Source: a virus. From it: a stretch of 64,000 nt of DNA. The stretch lies in the IMG/VR virus record IMGVR_UViG_3300046804_000544, positions 62,001-126,000 of that record. One strand, given 5' to 3'. Under the pieces are notes generated by a model, which worked only from the letters and a program-made list of their open reading frames with translations, did no database searches and had not been told where the DNA came from. This document shows positions 37,905 through 46,808 of this stretch, one piece after another. The position numbers and the translations under genes are program-made. How positions within the stretch are numbered: position 1 is the stretch's first letter; every line of letters begins with the position of its first letter.

Positions 37905-38992
37905 TGACTTATAAGATTAATAAAACCGACGGGTCGTTGTTAGCTGAAGTAGTCGATAGTACTATTGATCAGACAGCTTCAGACCTAACATTAATTGGAA
38001 AAAACGTTGCCGGTTTTGGTGAATACATTAATGAAAACTTTATTCATTTATTAGAAAATTTTGCAAACACAAGCCAACCTAATAATCCTATTACCGGACA
38101 GTTATGGTTTGATACTAGTCAAAATAGACTAAAAGTTTATGACGGTGCAGGTTTTAAACAAGGCAGCGGTCCTATCGTTTCGGGCACAGACCCACTAACT
38201 TATGTGCAAGGAGACATGTGGATTGACAGTGCTGAAAAACAACTGTATTTTACCAGCGGATCTGGATGGACACCAGCTAGTAAAATTTATAAAGATAGTC
38301 AAGGCATTTCAGGTTTTACAGTTGAAACTATATTTGATACAAATAGTAATGAAAAAGTTGTTTTGTATCTATGGTGCGGTTCGGTAATTTTAGGAATTTT
38401 TAGTAAGTATTCTGTTGAATTTACACCGTCAGTTGCTATTCCTGGATTTAGCGGAAATATTAAACCTGGATTTAATGCTGGTACATTGGCCAACATGAAG
38501 TTTAATGTAACAGCAACAGCAGCAGATCAGCTAGTAGGACCTAGCGGCAATTTAAAAACTTATGCAGATTTTATGAGTACTACTGGTGATACCAACACCA
38601 CTGGTACTATTACAATTACTAATGCTAAACCGTTTATATTAGGTCCTAATCAAAATTATGAAGTAATTTCAAGTGTATCGTTGTTTTCTATAAAAAGTAA
38701 CAATTCTGCACAAGATTTCAGCGTACAAGTTAAGTACGGAGCGACAACACAGGATGCAATTACTGTAAAAAGTACTACAAGTAGGGTAGGAATTTTTAAT
38801 AATAATCCGCAATATACTTTAGATGTTACGGGATCTATGCGTGCTAGCCAGCAATTAATGCTACCAAAGTATACAACTGCTACTAGGGATGCTAGGACAT
38901 TAACATCGGCTAATTATGGAGAGATTATTTTTAACACTACTACAAGCAAAGTGCAGGTTTACACGTCTACCGGTTGGCAAGATTTGAACTAA
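37904..38992 (+). CDS. Tail fibre paralogue 2
   Basis: 362 residues. It repeats the N-terminal module of the preceding gene: NENFIHLLENFANTSQPNNP, TGQLWFDTSQNRLKVYDGAG and MWIDSAEKQLYF. The C-terminus ends in a short beta motif (GEIIFNTTTSKVQVYTSTGW) also used in many tail fibres. It lacks the collar domain of the first paralogue. It starts at the TAATG overlap with the previous gene. Confidence 0.75.
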   Translation: MTYKINKTDGSLLAEVVDSTIDQTASDLTLIGKNVAGFGEYINENFIHLLENFANTSQPNNPITGQLWFDTSQNRLKVYDGAGFKQGSGPIVSGTDPLTYVQGDMWIDSAEKQLYFTSGSGWTPASKIYKDSQGISGFTVETIFDTNSNEKVVLYLWCGSVILGIFSKYSVEFTPSVAIPGFSGNIKPGFNAGTLANMKFNVTATAADQLVGPSGNLKTYADFMSTTGDTNTTGTITITNAKPFILGPNQNYEVISSVSLFSIKSNNSAQDFSVQVKYGATTQDAITVKSTTSRVGIFNNNPQYTLDVTGSMRASQQLMLPKYTTATRDARTLTSANYGEIIFNTTTSKVQVYTSTGWQDLN

Positions 38993-38995
38993 ATA
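38989..38995 (+). promoter_or_regulatory. Late-promoter-like element before fibre paralogue 3
   Basis: CTAAATA overlaps the preceding stop codon 23 bases before the ATG at 39018; CAAGGGG follows as a ribosome site. Confidence 0.45.
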
Positions 38996-39017
38996 TAAAA
39001 TACAAGGGGTTGAGTAA

Positions 39018-40481
39018 ATGCCATACAGCATTAACAGATATAACAACGCAGTACTAACAGTAATCGCAGATGGTACTATTGACACTACGACTGATCTTAA
39101 ATTGATTGGTAAAAATTATGCTGGTTACGGCGAAGTACAAAACGAAAATTTTGTAAATTTACTTGAAAATTTTTCAGGAACTACAGCACCGCCTCGTCCC
39201 CTAAGCGGTCAAGTTTGGTTTGATAGTTCTGTAAAAAAGTTAAAGTTTTACGATAATTCAAAGTGGCGCACTACTGGTGGTGCAGAAGTTAGCACAAGTG
39301 CTCCTTCTGGATTAACAACTGGCGATTTTTGGTGGGACAGTGCTAATAAACAGTTATGGTCTTATAACGGCTCGGATTTTACATTAGTTGGACCGCAAAC
39401 AGCACCAGGTTTTGGATCAACTGAAATAGTATCTGCTACAGTTACTGATACAAATAGCAATTTACATGCTATAATTAAAGCAGTAGTTGACGGTGATGTA
39501 GTTTATGTTATATCTACTGACGAATTTACAGTTGACGGCCCAGCACAAAGCCTACCTGGTTTTACAGTTATTAAACAAGGTTTAACATTAGTTAACACTC
39601 CAACTAGCGGCGTAACGTCTACAGCCCACAGATACTGGGGAACAGCATCTAATGCATTAAAATTAAACGGTTATAGTAGCGGAGATTTTATTTTAGCCGG
39701 TAGTGCTAATTTTAATACAGTGGTCCGTTTTAGTGATTTAGGGTATACTGTAGGTAACAGCAACGATTTAGCAGTTTATATTGACGGTGATGGCACAACA
39801 CCAGTTATTAAAAATACTCTTAGCGATACTATTAAATTTCAAACAACTAGCGGAGGAACAAAAACTCCATTAACATTAGTTGGCGCAGATCTTCTTCCAG
39901 GATCAACCGCTATTTCAAACATAGGGTCTGCTTTATTAAAGTATGCAACAGTATACGCTAATAGTTTTAATGGAACTGCTACTAAATCAGATACAACAAA
40001 TGTAGGTGGAAGCTATTATAGCGCCTCAACAACCGTATCTGCAGGATCTATTAGTATTGCTGCAAGAGATTCAAACGGTGATTTGTACGCAAATGTGTTT
40101 AACGGAACAGCTACACAAGCTAGATTTGCTGACTTAGCAGAATTGTATCTAGCTGACGAAACATACGAAGTTGGAACAGTATTAATGATTGGTGGAGATA
40201 AAGAAGTTACTGCATGTTATGTTGGTATGAGAGCAATTGGTGCAGTATCTAAAAACCCTGCACATCTGATGAACAGCCAATTACCAAACGGAACGCCAGT
40301 GGCTCTTAAAGGCCGCGTTCCGGTTAAAGTTACAGGACCAGTATTTAAAGGTGATAGATTAGTAGCAGGCCCACACGGAACCGCGCGGCAAGCTAACGAA
40401 TTTTTTGAAAATGTATTTGCCGTAGCATTAGAGACAAACACAGCCGACGGCGTTAAATTAGTTGAAGCTCTAATTTTATAA
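39018..40481 (+). CDS. Tail fibre paralogue 3 with distinct C-terminal domain
   Basis: 487 residues. The N-terminus again carries the shared module (NENFVNLLENFSGTTAPPRP, GQVWFDSSVKKLKFYDN, FWWDSANKQLWSY). The C-terminal 130 residues differ: RFADLAELYLADETYEVGTV, then LMIGGDKEVTAC, GRVPVKVTGPVFKGDRLVAG. This block is common at the C-terminus of phage fibre and structural proteins, where it may trimerise or act as a chaperone-like tip. An own late-promoter-like element and Shine-Dalgarno site precede it. Confidence 0.75.
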   Translation: MPYSINRYNNAVLTVIADGTIDTTTDLKLIGKNYAGYGEVQNENFVNLLENFSGTTAPPRPLSGQVWFDSSVKKLKFYDNSKWRTTGGAEVSTSAPSGLTTGDFWWDSANKQLWSYNGSDFTLVGPQTAPGFGSTEIVSATVTDTNSNLHAIIKAVVDGDVVYVISTDEFTVDGPAQSLPGFTVIKQGLTLVNTPTSGVTSTAHRYWGTASNALKLNGYSSGDFILAGSANFNTVVRFSDLGYTVGNSNDLAVYIDGDGTTPVIKNTLSDTIKFQTTSGGTKTPLTLVGADLLPGSTAISNIGSALLKYATVYANSFNGTATKSDTTNVGGSYYSASTTVSAGSISIAARDSNGDLYANVFNGTATQARFADLAELYLADETYEVGTVLMIGGDKEVTACYVGMRAIGAVSKNPAHLMNSQLPNGTPVALKGRVPVKVTGPVFKGDRLVAGPHGTARQANEFFENVFAVALETNTADGVKLVEALIL

Positions 40482-40490
40482 GGAAATAAA

Positions 40491-41435
40491 ATGCCAGGCG
40501 TTGGATCAATAATTAGCACAACAGATTATAATAACATTAGAGATAAAGTTAATTTAGTTCTAGGAACTAATTCAAACGGATATGGACAACCTTTGTCTAG
40601 TAGTGCTGCTACATCTGGCAGTTTAATTTCAGTTTCTTTATGGAATAATTTGCGTACAGATTTGTTAGTTGCTCGTCAGCATCAATCAGGGGTAACCGAA
40701 TCTTTAACAATTCCTACAACATCAACACTAATTACGGAATCATTTAGAGCTGCATATGATTCAATGGCCGATACAATCACAGCAAACAAGTTTATCTGTG
40801 CGCCAAATAAAGCGGGCATTGAGCCTCTAGTAAATAGAAACGCTGTTTCATGGTACACCCAAATAACTCACACGGTTACTGTTAGCTTTCTTAACAATAC
40901 TGAAGCAAGATATTTCTTTAATGCAGGCGGCCAAATAAGATTTAATGCTTATAATACTGGAACCACCGGTGGTTCCAGCGGAGCTAAAAATGTAGCATGG
41001 CAAGCTATGATAGGTAGTCAAAATATTACCTATACCGGTAACATTCCTAATGTATCAAGCGGTATGGGTGTAGTCGCTATGAATTATAATTCTACATCTA
41101 CAGTGTCTGGAAGCGCATCTACTCCTGGCACAGGTAGTGGTTTTGGATTTTATACAATAACTGGAACGTCTGCAGGGTCAGCAAATACGCTTTTTACAAC
41201 TAACGGACCTGCCGGTTTGTATGCTGCGGTTGATTATAGCATTAAGGCCTATGTAGATAATGCAAGTACTCCTTCTGCTATTACTTTTATTATTCAAATG
41301 AATGACGATAGAAGTGAAAACATTGACGAAGTAGTAGGACAAACATACAGTGTAGTCCAATCTTTTAGACCGCAAGGTGCCGGTGATGTTACCGTTACTG
41401 GCCCATCAGTAAGCGACTCGTTTACTTCTTCATAA
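40491..41435 (+). CDS. Accessory virion/fibre protein
   Basis: 314 residues beginning MPGVGSIISTTDYNNIRDKV, with a middle of Gly/Ser/Thr-rich beta sequence (AYNTGTTGGSSGAKNVAWQA, STVSGSASTPGTGSGFGFYT). It resembles structural proteins that follow fibre genes in aquatic phages. It lacks the LLENF module of the three preceding paralogues. It is the last gene of the structural operon; GGAAATAAA precedes the ATG. Confidence 0.6.
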   Translation: MPGVGSIISTTDYNNIRDKVNLVLGTNSNGYGQPLSSSAATSGSLISVSLWNNLRTDLLVARQHQSGVTESLTIPTTSTLITESFRAAYDSMADTITANKFICAPNKAGIEPLVNRNAVSWYTQITHTVTVSFLNNTEARYFFNAGGQIRFNAYNTGTTGGSSGAKNVAWQAMIGSQNITYTGNIPNVSSGMGVVAMNYNSTSTVSGSASTPGTGSGFGFYTITGTSAGSANTLFTTNGPAGLYAAVDYSIKAYVDNASTPSAITFIIQMNDDRSENIDEVVGQTYSVVQSFRPQGAGDVTVTGPSVSDSFTSS

Positions 41436-41464
41436 TTAACAATCCATCCAAATTTTAACGATAA

Positions 41465-41483
41465 CTACATTATAATAATGTAG
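41465..41483 (+). promoter_or_regulatory. 9-bp inverted repeat upstream of the modification cassette
   Basis: CTACATTAT-A-ATAATGTAG is a perfect dyad containing TATAAT at 41471-41476. It sits in the only sizeable gap (57 bases) between the structural operon and the cassette, nine bases before the GTG start. No G/C-rich stem or U-tract is present, so an operator or promoter is likelier than a terminator. No convincing -35 box is seen. Confidence 0.5.
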
Positions 41484-41492
41484 GGGAATCGT

Positions 41493-41843
41493 GTGGAAAA
41501 TTTTCTAGAAAAAGCTCTTGAAACAGCCAATTTGATGACAAATTTGGCAAATCAAAAACGTGCCCTTAAAGAAGAATTTGAACAAACTCAAATTTTTTTT
41601 TATAATGGCGGCACATTTACTATTACAACTCAGTTAATTACATTTGTTAATTTTTTAATCAGTAAAGGTTATACCGGAAAAGTTCCGCTAATTGATAATA
41701 ACGGTGTCCCTATACTAGTTGAAAACTTAGATTTCTTTTTAGATTCATTGCTTGATCTTTATTTTCAAAGTACAAACAAGTATTATCACAAATACGAAGC
41801 TATAAGACAAACTAAAGACATTAAAAATATTTTAGATCTATGA
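41493..41843 (+). CDS. Small conserved-type phage protein, first gene of cassette
   Basis: 116 residues with a GTG start, supported by AGGGG six bases upstream. Contents include LANQKRALKEEFEQTQIFFY, then YNGGTFTITTQLITFVNFLI and VPLIDNNGVPILVENLDFFL. It appears helical with one beta segment. I recall similar small proteins near fibre genes of marine T4-like phages but no function. The stop overlaps the next ATG (ATGA). Confidence 0.6.
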   Translation: MENFLEKALETANLMTNLANQKRALKEEFEQTQIFFYNGGTFTITTQLITFVNFLISKGYTGKVPLIDNNGVPILVENLDFFLDSLLDLYFQSTNKYYHKYEAIRQTKDIKNILDL

Positions 41844-42664
41844 GCAAAGGCGTATTGCTATTTGCCTATAATAATTCTGATATAGATTATATTGAATTAG
41901 CAGTTATAAGTGCAAATAGAATTAAACATCATCTAAACCTGCCAGTGTCTATAGTAGTTGACACTGTATCACTTGACGATTCTAGATTATCTCTATTTGA
42001 TAAAATTATTGAATCAAATAGTAAGTCAAGTCAGAAAAAAAGATTTTATGATGGTCCAGATTATAAAATGTTAGAATGGAAAAATTCTACACGACCTAAT
42101 GCTTATACATTAACACCATACAAAGAAACATTAGTATTAGATGTTGATTATATAGTATGTTCTAATATTTTATTAAATTCTTTTAATTTAAACAAAGATT
42201 TTTTAATTTATAAACAATCTTATGATATGGCTGAGTGGCGTAGTAAAGATGCCTTTAATTATATTAACAGTTATTCAACAGAATTTTTCTGGGCTACAGT
42301 ATTCTATTTTAAGAAAACTGCCTGGACAGAAATGTTTTTTAATTTAGTCACGTACATTAAAGATAATTGGGAATATTATAGATGTCTTTACCAGGTAGAC
42401 ATGCCTAATTATAGAAATGACATTGCTTTTAGTATAGCATTAAACATACTTAACGGTTTTAGCACAGCTAATAATTTTGTTGGACATTTACCGTCAAAAT
42501 TATATTATACTGCCGATAGAGATTTTCTAATAAAAACAGATAATACATCTTGCACATTTTTGCTGCAAAAAGAAAATGCACTAGGCGAATATACAATAAT
42601 GCGTACAGAAAATTTAGATGTACATGTTATGAATAAGTCTAGTATATTAAGGACTTGCAAATGA
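41840..42664 (+). CDS. Glycosyltransferase-like protein (GT-A type, DxD)
   Basis: 274 residues. The N-terminus (GVLLFAYNNSDIDYIELAVI) and the motif TLVLDVDYIV (DVD at 101-103) fit the GT-A sugar-nucleotide fold with its metal-binding DxD. A conserved-looking aromatic block follows (SYSTEFFWATVFYFKKTAWT). The donor and acceptor cannot be deduced. The next gene is a distant relative. It would decorate a glycan, protein or other acceptor in the cytoplasm. Coupled by overlap to both neighbours. Confidence 0.6.
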   Translation: MSKGVLLFAYNNSDIDYIELAVISANRIKHHLNLPVSIVVDTVSLDDSRLSLFDKIIESNSKSSQKKRFYDGPDYKMLEWKNSTRPNAYTLTPYKETLVLDVDYIVCSNILLNSFNLNKDFLIYKQSYDMAEWRSKDAFNYINSYSTEFFWATVFYFKKTAWTEMFFNLVTYIKDNWEYYRCLYQVDMPNYRNDIAFSIALNILNGFSTANNFVGHLPSKLYYTADRDFLIKTDNTSCTFLLQKENALGEYTIMRTENLDVHVMNKSSILRTCK

Positions 42665-43491
42665 ATAGAGGACATGTATTCTTAGCACAAAATAGTGACG
42701 TTAATTATGTTAGACAGGCCTATGCTCTTGCAACGTCAATTAAAAAATTTAATAAAAATAATCAAACTTGTTTGATTACTAATGACTCAGTTCCTTTAGA
42801 ATATTTTAAATCGTTTGACCATATAGTTAAAATTCCCTGGGGTGATGCAGCACACCATAGTCAATGGAAAATTGAAAATCGTTGGAAAATAATTTATGCT
42901 ACGCCTTTTAAATATAATCTAGTATATGATACAGACATGTTGGTTTTATCTTCAACTGATCATTGGTGGGAATATCTTGAAGATAGAGATGTTGTTTTAA
43001 CATCTCAAGTAAAAACTTATCGAGGACTAGCAGCAACTAGTGACCATTATAGAAAGGCCTTTACAGCAAATCAGCTACCTAATAGTTATTTTGGTCTACA
43101 TTACTTTAATAAAAATCGTCAATCTTTTGAATTTTATAAATGGTTAGAAATTGTTGTAAAAAATTGGCGTGTGTTTTTTGAAAAATATACTCCTCAATCT
43201 ACTCAAAGGTTTTGTAGTATTGATGTAGCTTCTGCTATTGTTATAAAATTAATGAACGCAGAATCTGACTTTATGATTGATAGTGATTTACCTTCATTTA
43301 TACATATGAAATCTGGTATACAAAACTGGAAAGAATTTTCTGAAGATTGGCAAGAAGAAGTACCGGTAACATTTGATAACCAATGTCGTTTAAAAATAGC
43401 AAATTTTTTACAATCTGGCGTATTCCATTACACTGAAGATAGTTTTTTAACCGATGACTTTATTAATAAATTAGAGAATTACAATGTCTGA
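42661..43491 (+). CDS. Glycosyltransferase-like protein (GT8-like, DxD)
   Basis: 277 residues from the ATG at 42661, which overlaps the preceding stop as ATGA. HVFLAQNSDVNYVRQAYALA at the N-terminus, then YNLVYDTDMLVLSS with DTD at 90-92, gives the GT-A layout seen in GT8 and related enzymes. Downstream HYTED near the end could supply the C-terminal metal-binding His. The substrate is unknown. Confidence 0.6.
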   Translation: MNRGHVFLAQNSDVNYVRQAYALATSIKKFNKNNQTCLITNDSVPLEYFKSFDHIVKIPWGDAAHHSQWKIENRWKIIYATPFKYNLVYDTDMLVLSSTDHWWEYLEDRDVVLTSQVKTYRGLAATSDHYRKAFTANQLPNSYFGLHYFNKNRQSFEFYKWLEIVVKNWRVFFEKYTPQSTQRFCSIDVASAIVIKLMNAESDFMIDSDLPSFIHMKSGIQNWKEFSEDWQEEVPVTFDNQCRLKIANFLQSGVFHYTEDSFLTDDFINKLENYNV

Positions 43492-44080
43492 AGAAATTGA
43501 ATATCTTAGTCAAGAAGAAATTGATCGTGCTGAAGCCCTTCTAAAAGGATCAAAGAAGTATTATGTCTACTATACAGACGAAGGCGAAATTGTTGCTATT
43601 GTAAAAGAACCTAAAGATTGGGCCAAAAACGTTTTAGAAGTTGACGAAGAAAATGTTTTAGGGTTTTTAAAAGGTGAAAAAACTACATACACCTACAAAA
43701 TTAATAAACCTGCTCTTAAAGATAAAGCTATTGTAACAAGTAATCAGTTAAAAAAGTTTTCAAAATCGCCGTTAAGTGTTATTGACGGTAACAATGGAAA
43801 TGAAGATTTAATTATTACGCACAATTATGATCTTTGGAAAATAAAATTAAACAAAGATGATTTTAATGAACAAGACTTAGATAAAAAGTTAGACATATTT
43901 GTTGCAGTCAAAGACAATCATAATTTTTTATTAAACACTTTAAGTTTTAAAATAAAAGATGCAATAAACGGAATAACATTTAAATTTAAATCACAGCACG
44001 AACAGAATTTTTATTCTGTTGAGTTATTAACTAAAAAAGTTTTTCCTTCCTACGGAACGCAATATGAGCCAAAAAGTTAA
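43484..44080 (+). CDS. Unknown protein of the cassette
   Basis: 198 residues, Lys/Asp/Asn-rich. Visible: YYVYYTDEGEIVAIVKEP near 26, a central charged region and a C-terminal FKFKSQHEQNFYSVELL. It overlaps its neighbours by 8 and 17 bases. No family was recognised. As a non-enzymatic-looking protein inside an enzyme operon, it could be a structural target or an adaptor. Confidence 0.55.
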   Translation: MSEEIEYLSQEEIDRAEALLKGSKKYYVYYTDEGEIVAIVKEPKDWAKNVLEVDEENVLGFLKGEKTTYTYKINKPALKDKAIVTSNQLKKFSKSPLSVIDGNNGNEDLIITHNYDLWKIKLNKDDFNEQDLDKKLDIFVAVKDNHNFLLNTLSFKIKDAINGITFKFKSQHEQNFYSVELLTKKVFPSYGTQYEPKS

Positions 44081-44990
44081 AATTATAGATCATGATGTTG
44101 TTTATCTAAGCTATGATGAACCTAATGCTGAAAGAAATTATGCAGATTTGCTAAAGAAAATTCCGTGGGCAAAACGTGTTCATGGAGTTGACGGAAGTGA
44201 TAGCGCACACAAAGCCTGTGCTAAATTAGCAACAACTGAACGAGTTACTATTATAGATGGTGATAATATTGTTGATGCAAACATTTTATCTCAAGAAATA
44301 GAATTCCAAGATCATGCTGATCTTTCAAAATGTGTACTCAGTTGGGGTGCTAAAAATATTATTAATGGATTAATTTACGGTAATGGTGGAATTAAATGTT
44401 GGCCTACACAGCTAATACTCGATATGCGTACACACGAAAATGCAGACCCTGCAAATGAAAAAACACAAGTAGATTTTTGTTGGGATATTAATTACATACA
44501 AATGAGCAAGTGTATGAGTGACGTACACAATAATGCTAGTCCTCAACAAGCGTGGCGTGCAGGATTTCGTGAAGGTGTAAAGATGAGTTTATTAGAAGGA
44601 TCAAAGATAGATCCTAATAAACTTTTTGACACACAAATACACTGGAAAAACTATCATAGACTCTGTACATGGTTAAATGTTGGCGCCGATGTTGAAAATG
44701 GTCATTGGGCTATTTACGGTGCTAGACAAGGTTGCCATATGACAAACTTAACAGACTGGGACTTTACTGAAGTTAGAGATTTTAAATGGCTAAACAATTT
44801 CTGGGAAACTAAGGCATCGGGATTAGATGAACAACAGTTAAAGTCTATGATAATATTCTATGGCGAAGAGCTTTGTCGTAAATTAAACATTCTTACAGGC
44901 CCAACATGTATGACACCAGAACAGAGTAAATTTTTCAAAGCAGTTTACACTAATCCGCCTAGAATGAAAAGTAATTTGGTAATTGAATAA
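44064..44990 (+). CDS. Putative glycosyltransferase, GT2-like (paralogue A)
   Basis: 308 residues. Residues 12-72 read VVYLSYDEPNAERNYADLL, WAKRVHGVDGSDSAHKACAK and TIIDGDNIVD, with a DGD at 65-67, the nucleotide-sugar site pattern of GT-A enzymes. YGNGGIKCWP near 110 is shared with the next gene. The C-terminus adds about 80 residues not present in that paralogue. The stop overlaps the next ATG (TAATG). A role in glycan or protein glycosylation is inferred. Confidence 0.55.
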   Translation: MSQKVKIIDHDVVYLSYDEPNAERNYADLLKKIPWAKRVHGVDGSDSAHKACAKLATTERVTIIDGDNIVDANILSQEIEFQDHADLSKCVLSWGAKNIINGLIYGNGGIKCWPTQLILDMRTHENADPANEKTQVDFCWDINYIQMSKCMSDVHNNASPQQAWRAGFREGVKMSLLEGSKIDPNKLFDTQIHWKNYHRLCTWLNVGADVENGHWAIYGARQGCHMTNLTDWDFTEVRDFKWLNNFWETKASGLDEQQLKSMIIFYGEELCRKLNILTGPTCMTPEQSKFFKAVYTNPPRMKSNLVIE

Positions 44991-45664
44991 TGTACGATAT
45001 AGTTTTTATCAGTTATAACGAACCTAATGCGGATGATAATTGGAATAAGTTGATCACTAGGTTTCCTTTAGTTCGACGTGTACATGGAGTTAAAGGTATA
45101 CATCAAGCTCATATTGCCGCTGCAAAATTATGTTTTACTAATATGTTTTGGGTAGTTGACGGTGATGCAGAAATTGTAGAATCTTTTGATTTTAGTTATC
45201 GTACTAAAATACAAGATTATGTCTATGTATGGCGCAGCCGTAATCCTGTAAATGATTTAGAATACGGTAATGGCGGCGTTAAATTATTGCCTCGGTTAAT
45301 GACTATCAATATGGATGTATCTAAACCCGATATGACTACCAGTATTAGTGAAAAATTTAAACCTGTAATGCAAGTAAGTAATATTAATTGTTTTAACAGT
45401 GATCCTTTTAATACATGGAAAAGTGCTTTTAGAGAGTGTTGCAAATTAAGCAGCAAAATTATTGATAGACAAAAATCTGATGAAACTAATGAAAGACTAC
45501 GTACATGGTGTTCAAAAGGTTCAGAAAGACTCTATGGAGAATATGCAATTAAAGGTGCTCGAGCAGGTATGCAATATGGTATTGAAAATAAGGATAATGT
45601 TGAAGAGTTAAAAAAGATCAACGATTTTGATTGGCTTACTCAAAAATTTAAGGAATCTTTATGA
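44990..45664 (+). CDS. Putative glycosyltransferase, GT2-like (paralogue B)
   Basis: 224 residues, clearly paralogous to the preceding gene: VFISYNEPNADDNWNKLI, RVHGVKGIHQAHIAAAKL, WVVDGDAEIVE (DGD at 57-59) and YGNGGVKLLP. It lacks the C-terminal extension. The two adjacent copies point to local duplication and divergence. Coupled to the next gene by an ATGA overlap. Confidence 0.55.
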   Translation: MYDIVFISYNEPNADDNWNKLITRFPLVRRVHGVKGIHQAHIAAAKLCFTNMFWVVDGDAEIVESFDFSYRTKIQDYVYVWRSRNPVNDLEYGNGGVKLLPRLMTINMDVSKPDMTTSISEKFKPVMQVSNINCFNSDPFNTWKSAFRECCKLSSKIIDRQKSDETNERLRTWCSKGSERLYGEYAIKGARAGMQYGIENKDNVEELKKINDFDWLTQKFKESL

Positions 45665-46587
45665 GTGAAAATACTACCGATAAAGTAGAATGGTTATATG
45701 GATTAGAAGAATATTTTTTATTTACTAACAAAGAACACTTTGCCGAACATATTCATGATTTTATATCATTAAACTATGTTGACGATCCTACTACAACCCT
45801 TAAAAAATTAATTTTAAAGTCACAAACGCTACCTGCTGATATTTTTAGTAAACATTTAAATTGTTATTTTAACAGCGGAAAAAAAGAATTTAATTTAGTA
45901 GAAATTGCAAGCACGCTTAAAGACGTCACTAACGACAAACTTTTAAATATTATTCATGCTTTTGCAAGAAATAATTTAGATATTAACCAACTTGGGGATG
46001 CATTTAGTAAAGGCCAAGTTCGAAGTAAAATTTGGTTGATTAAAGAATTATCTAATGTATCTACTAGATATAACAATGTAATGGTGCTTGCTGGTTGGTA
46101 TGGACAATTAAAGTTGTTCTATGATAGGTTATTAACTTATCATAAAATGAGAATAGTTGATCTGGATCGTACAGCATGTGAAGCAAGTGATTATATTTTT
46201 AATTTAAGTAATTTAGAAAACTACAAAGTTAAAAGTGTATGTGCAGATATTAATAACCTAACTTGTTATAAAACTGGATACGAATGGGATGTTACTAATT
46301 TTAAAGAAGGTACAAGTTATAAAGAAAAATTTTTACCTGATTTAATCATTAATACCAGTGCCGAGCATATGACGGAAGAATGGTTTAATCAAATTAGATT
46401 TAAAGAATTTGAATCAAACCCTATAGTTGCCATTCAAAGTAACAATATGTTTAATTTACCTGAACATGTAAATTGTGTTCATAGCGTTAATCACATGAAG
46501 AAAAAGTTCCCTATGAAAGAAATATTATTTGAAGGAGAACTTCAACTTAAAGGATATAAGCGTGTAATGCTTATAGGAAGACCATGA
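45661..46587 (+). CDS. Putative class I SAM methyltransferase-like protein
   Basis: 308 residues. The N-terminal 130 residues are helical. Then NNVMVLAGWYGQLKLFYD, MRIVDLDRTACEAS and DLIINTSAEHM follow the order of a Rossmann methyltransferase: glycine-bearing loop I, acidic end of strand 2, and post-strand-4 residues. Similar 'AGWYG' proteins are frequent in aquatic T4-like phages in my recollection. The target is unknown. Translationally coupled on both sides. Confidence 0.5.
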   Translation: MSENTTDKVEWLYGLEEYFLFTNKEHFAEHIHDFISLNYVDDPTTTLKKLILKSQTLPADIFSKHLNCYFNSGKKEFNLVEIASTLKDVTNDKLLNIIHAFARNNLDINQLGDAFSKGQVRSKIWLIKELSNVSTRYNNVMVLAGWYGQLKLFYDRLLTYHKMRIVDLDRTACEASDYIFNLSNLENYKVKSVCADINNLTCYKTGYEWDVTNFKEGTSYKEKFLPDLIINTSAEHMTEEWFNQIRFKEFESNPIVAIQSNNMFNLPEHVNCVHSVNHMKKKFPMKEILFEGELQLKGYKRVMLIGRP

Positions 46588-46808
46588 TTGATATTGATTC
46601 TATGGAATTGAGACAATTACAGATAGAAGCAGCTAAAGCTATGTCTGCATATGAAGCTACTAATAACTTCATTCATCAATTTAACAAACAGGCACATCAT
46701 AACAGTCAAAACTGGTATAAAGCAGTAATTAAACATTATGTTAGTGAATATGGCGATTTACCTAGTCTTACTGGCCCTGCAAAAGATATAAAGTTGGTAA
46801 TGGAATAA
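46584..46808 (+). CDS. Small 74-residue protein before the first radical SAM gene
   Basis: It begins MIDIDSMELRQLQIEAAKAM and continues with a His/Asn/Gln-rich middle (NNFIHQFNKQAHHNSQNWYK) and a short C-terminus (YGDLPSLTGPAKDIKLVME). It is overlapped by both neighbours and its stop shares a base with the radical SAM start (TAATG). Its size and place would suit a peptide substrate or an adaptor of the radical SAM enzymes, but there is no Cys-rich or Gly-rich core of a typical precursor. Confidence 0.55.
   Translation: MIDIDSMELRQLQIEAAKAMSAYEATNNFIHQFNKQAHHNSQNWYKAVIKHYVSEYGDLPSLTGPAKDIKLVME

Noticed and set aside
41436-41492. Intrinsic terminator after the fibre operon
   Set aside because: The only inverted repeat is AT-rich, has a one-base centre and is followed by GGGG rather than a U-tract.
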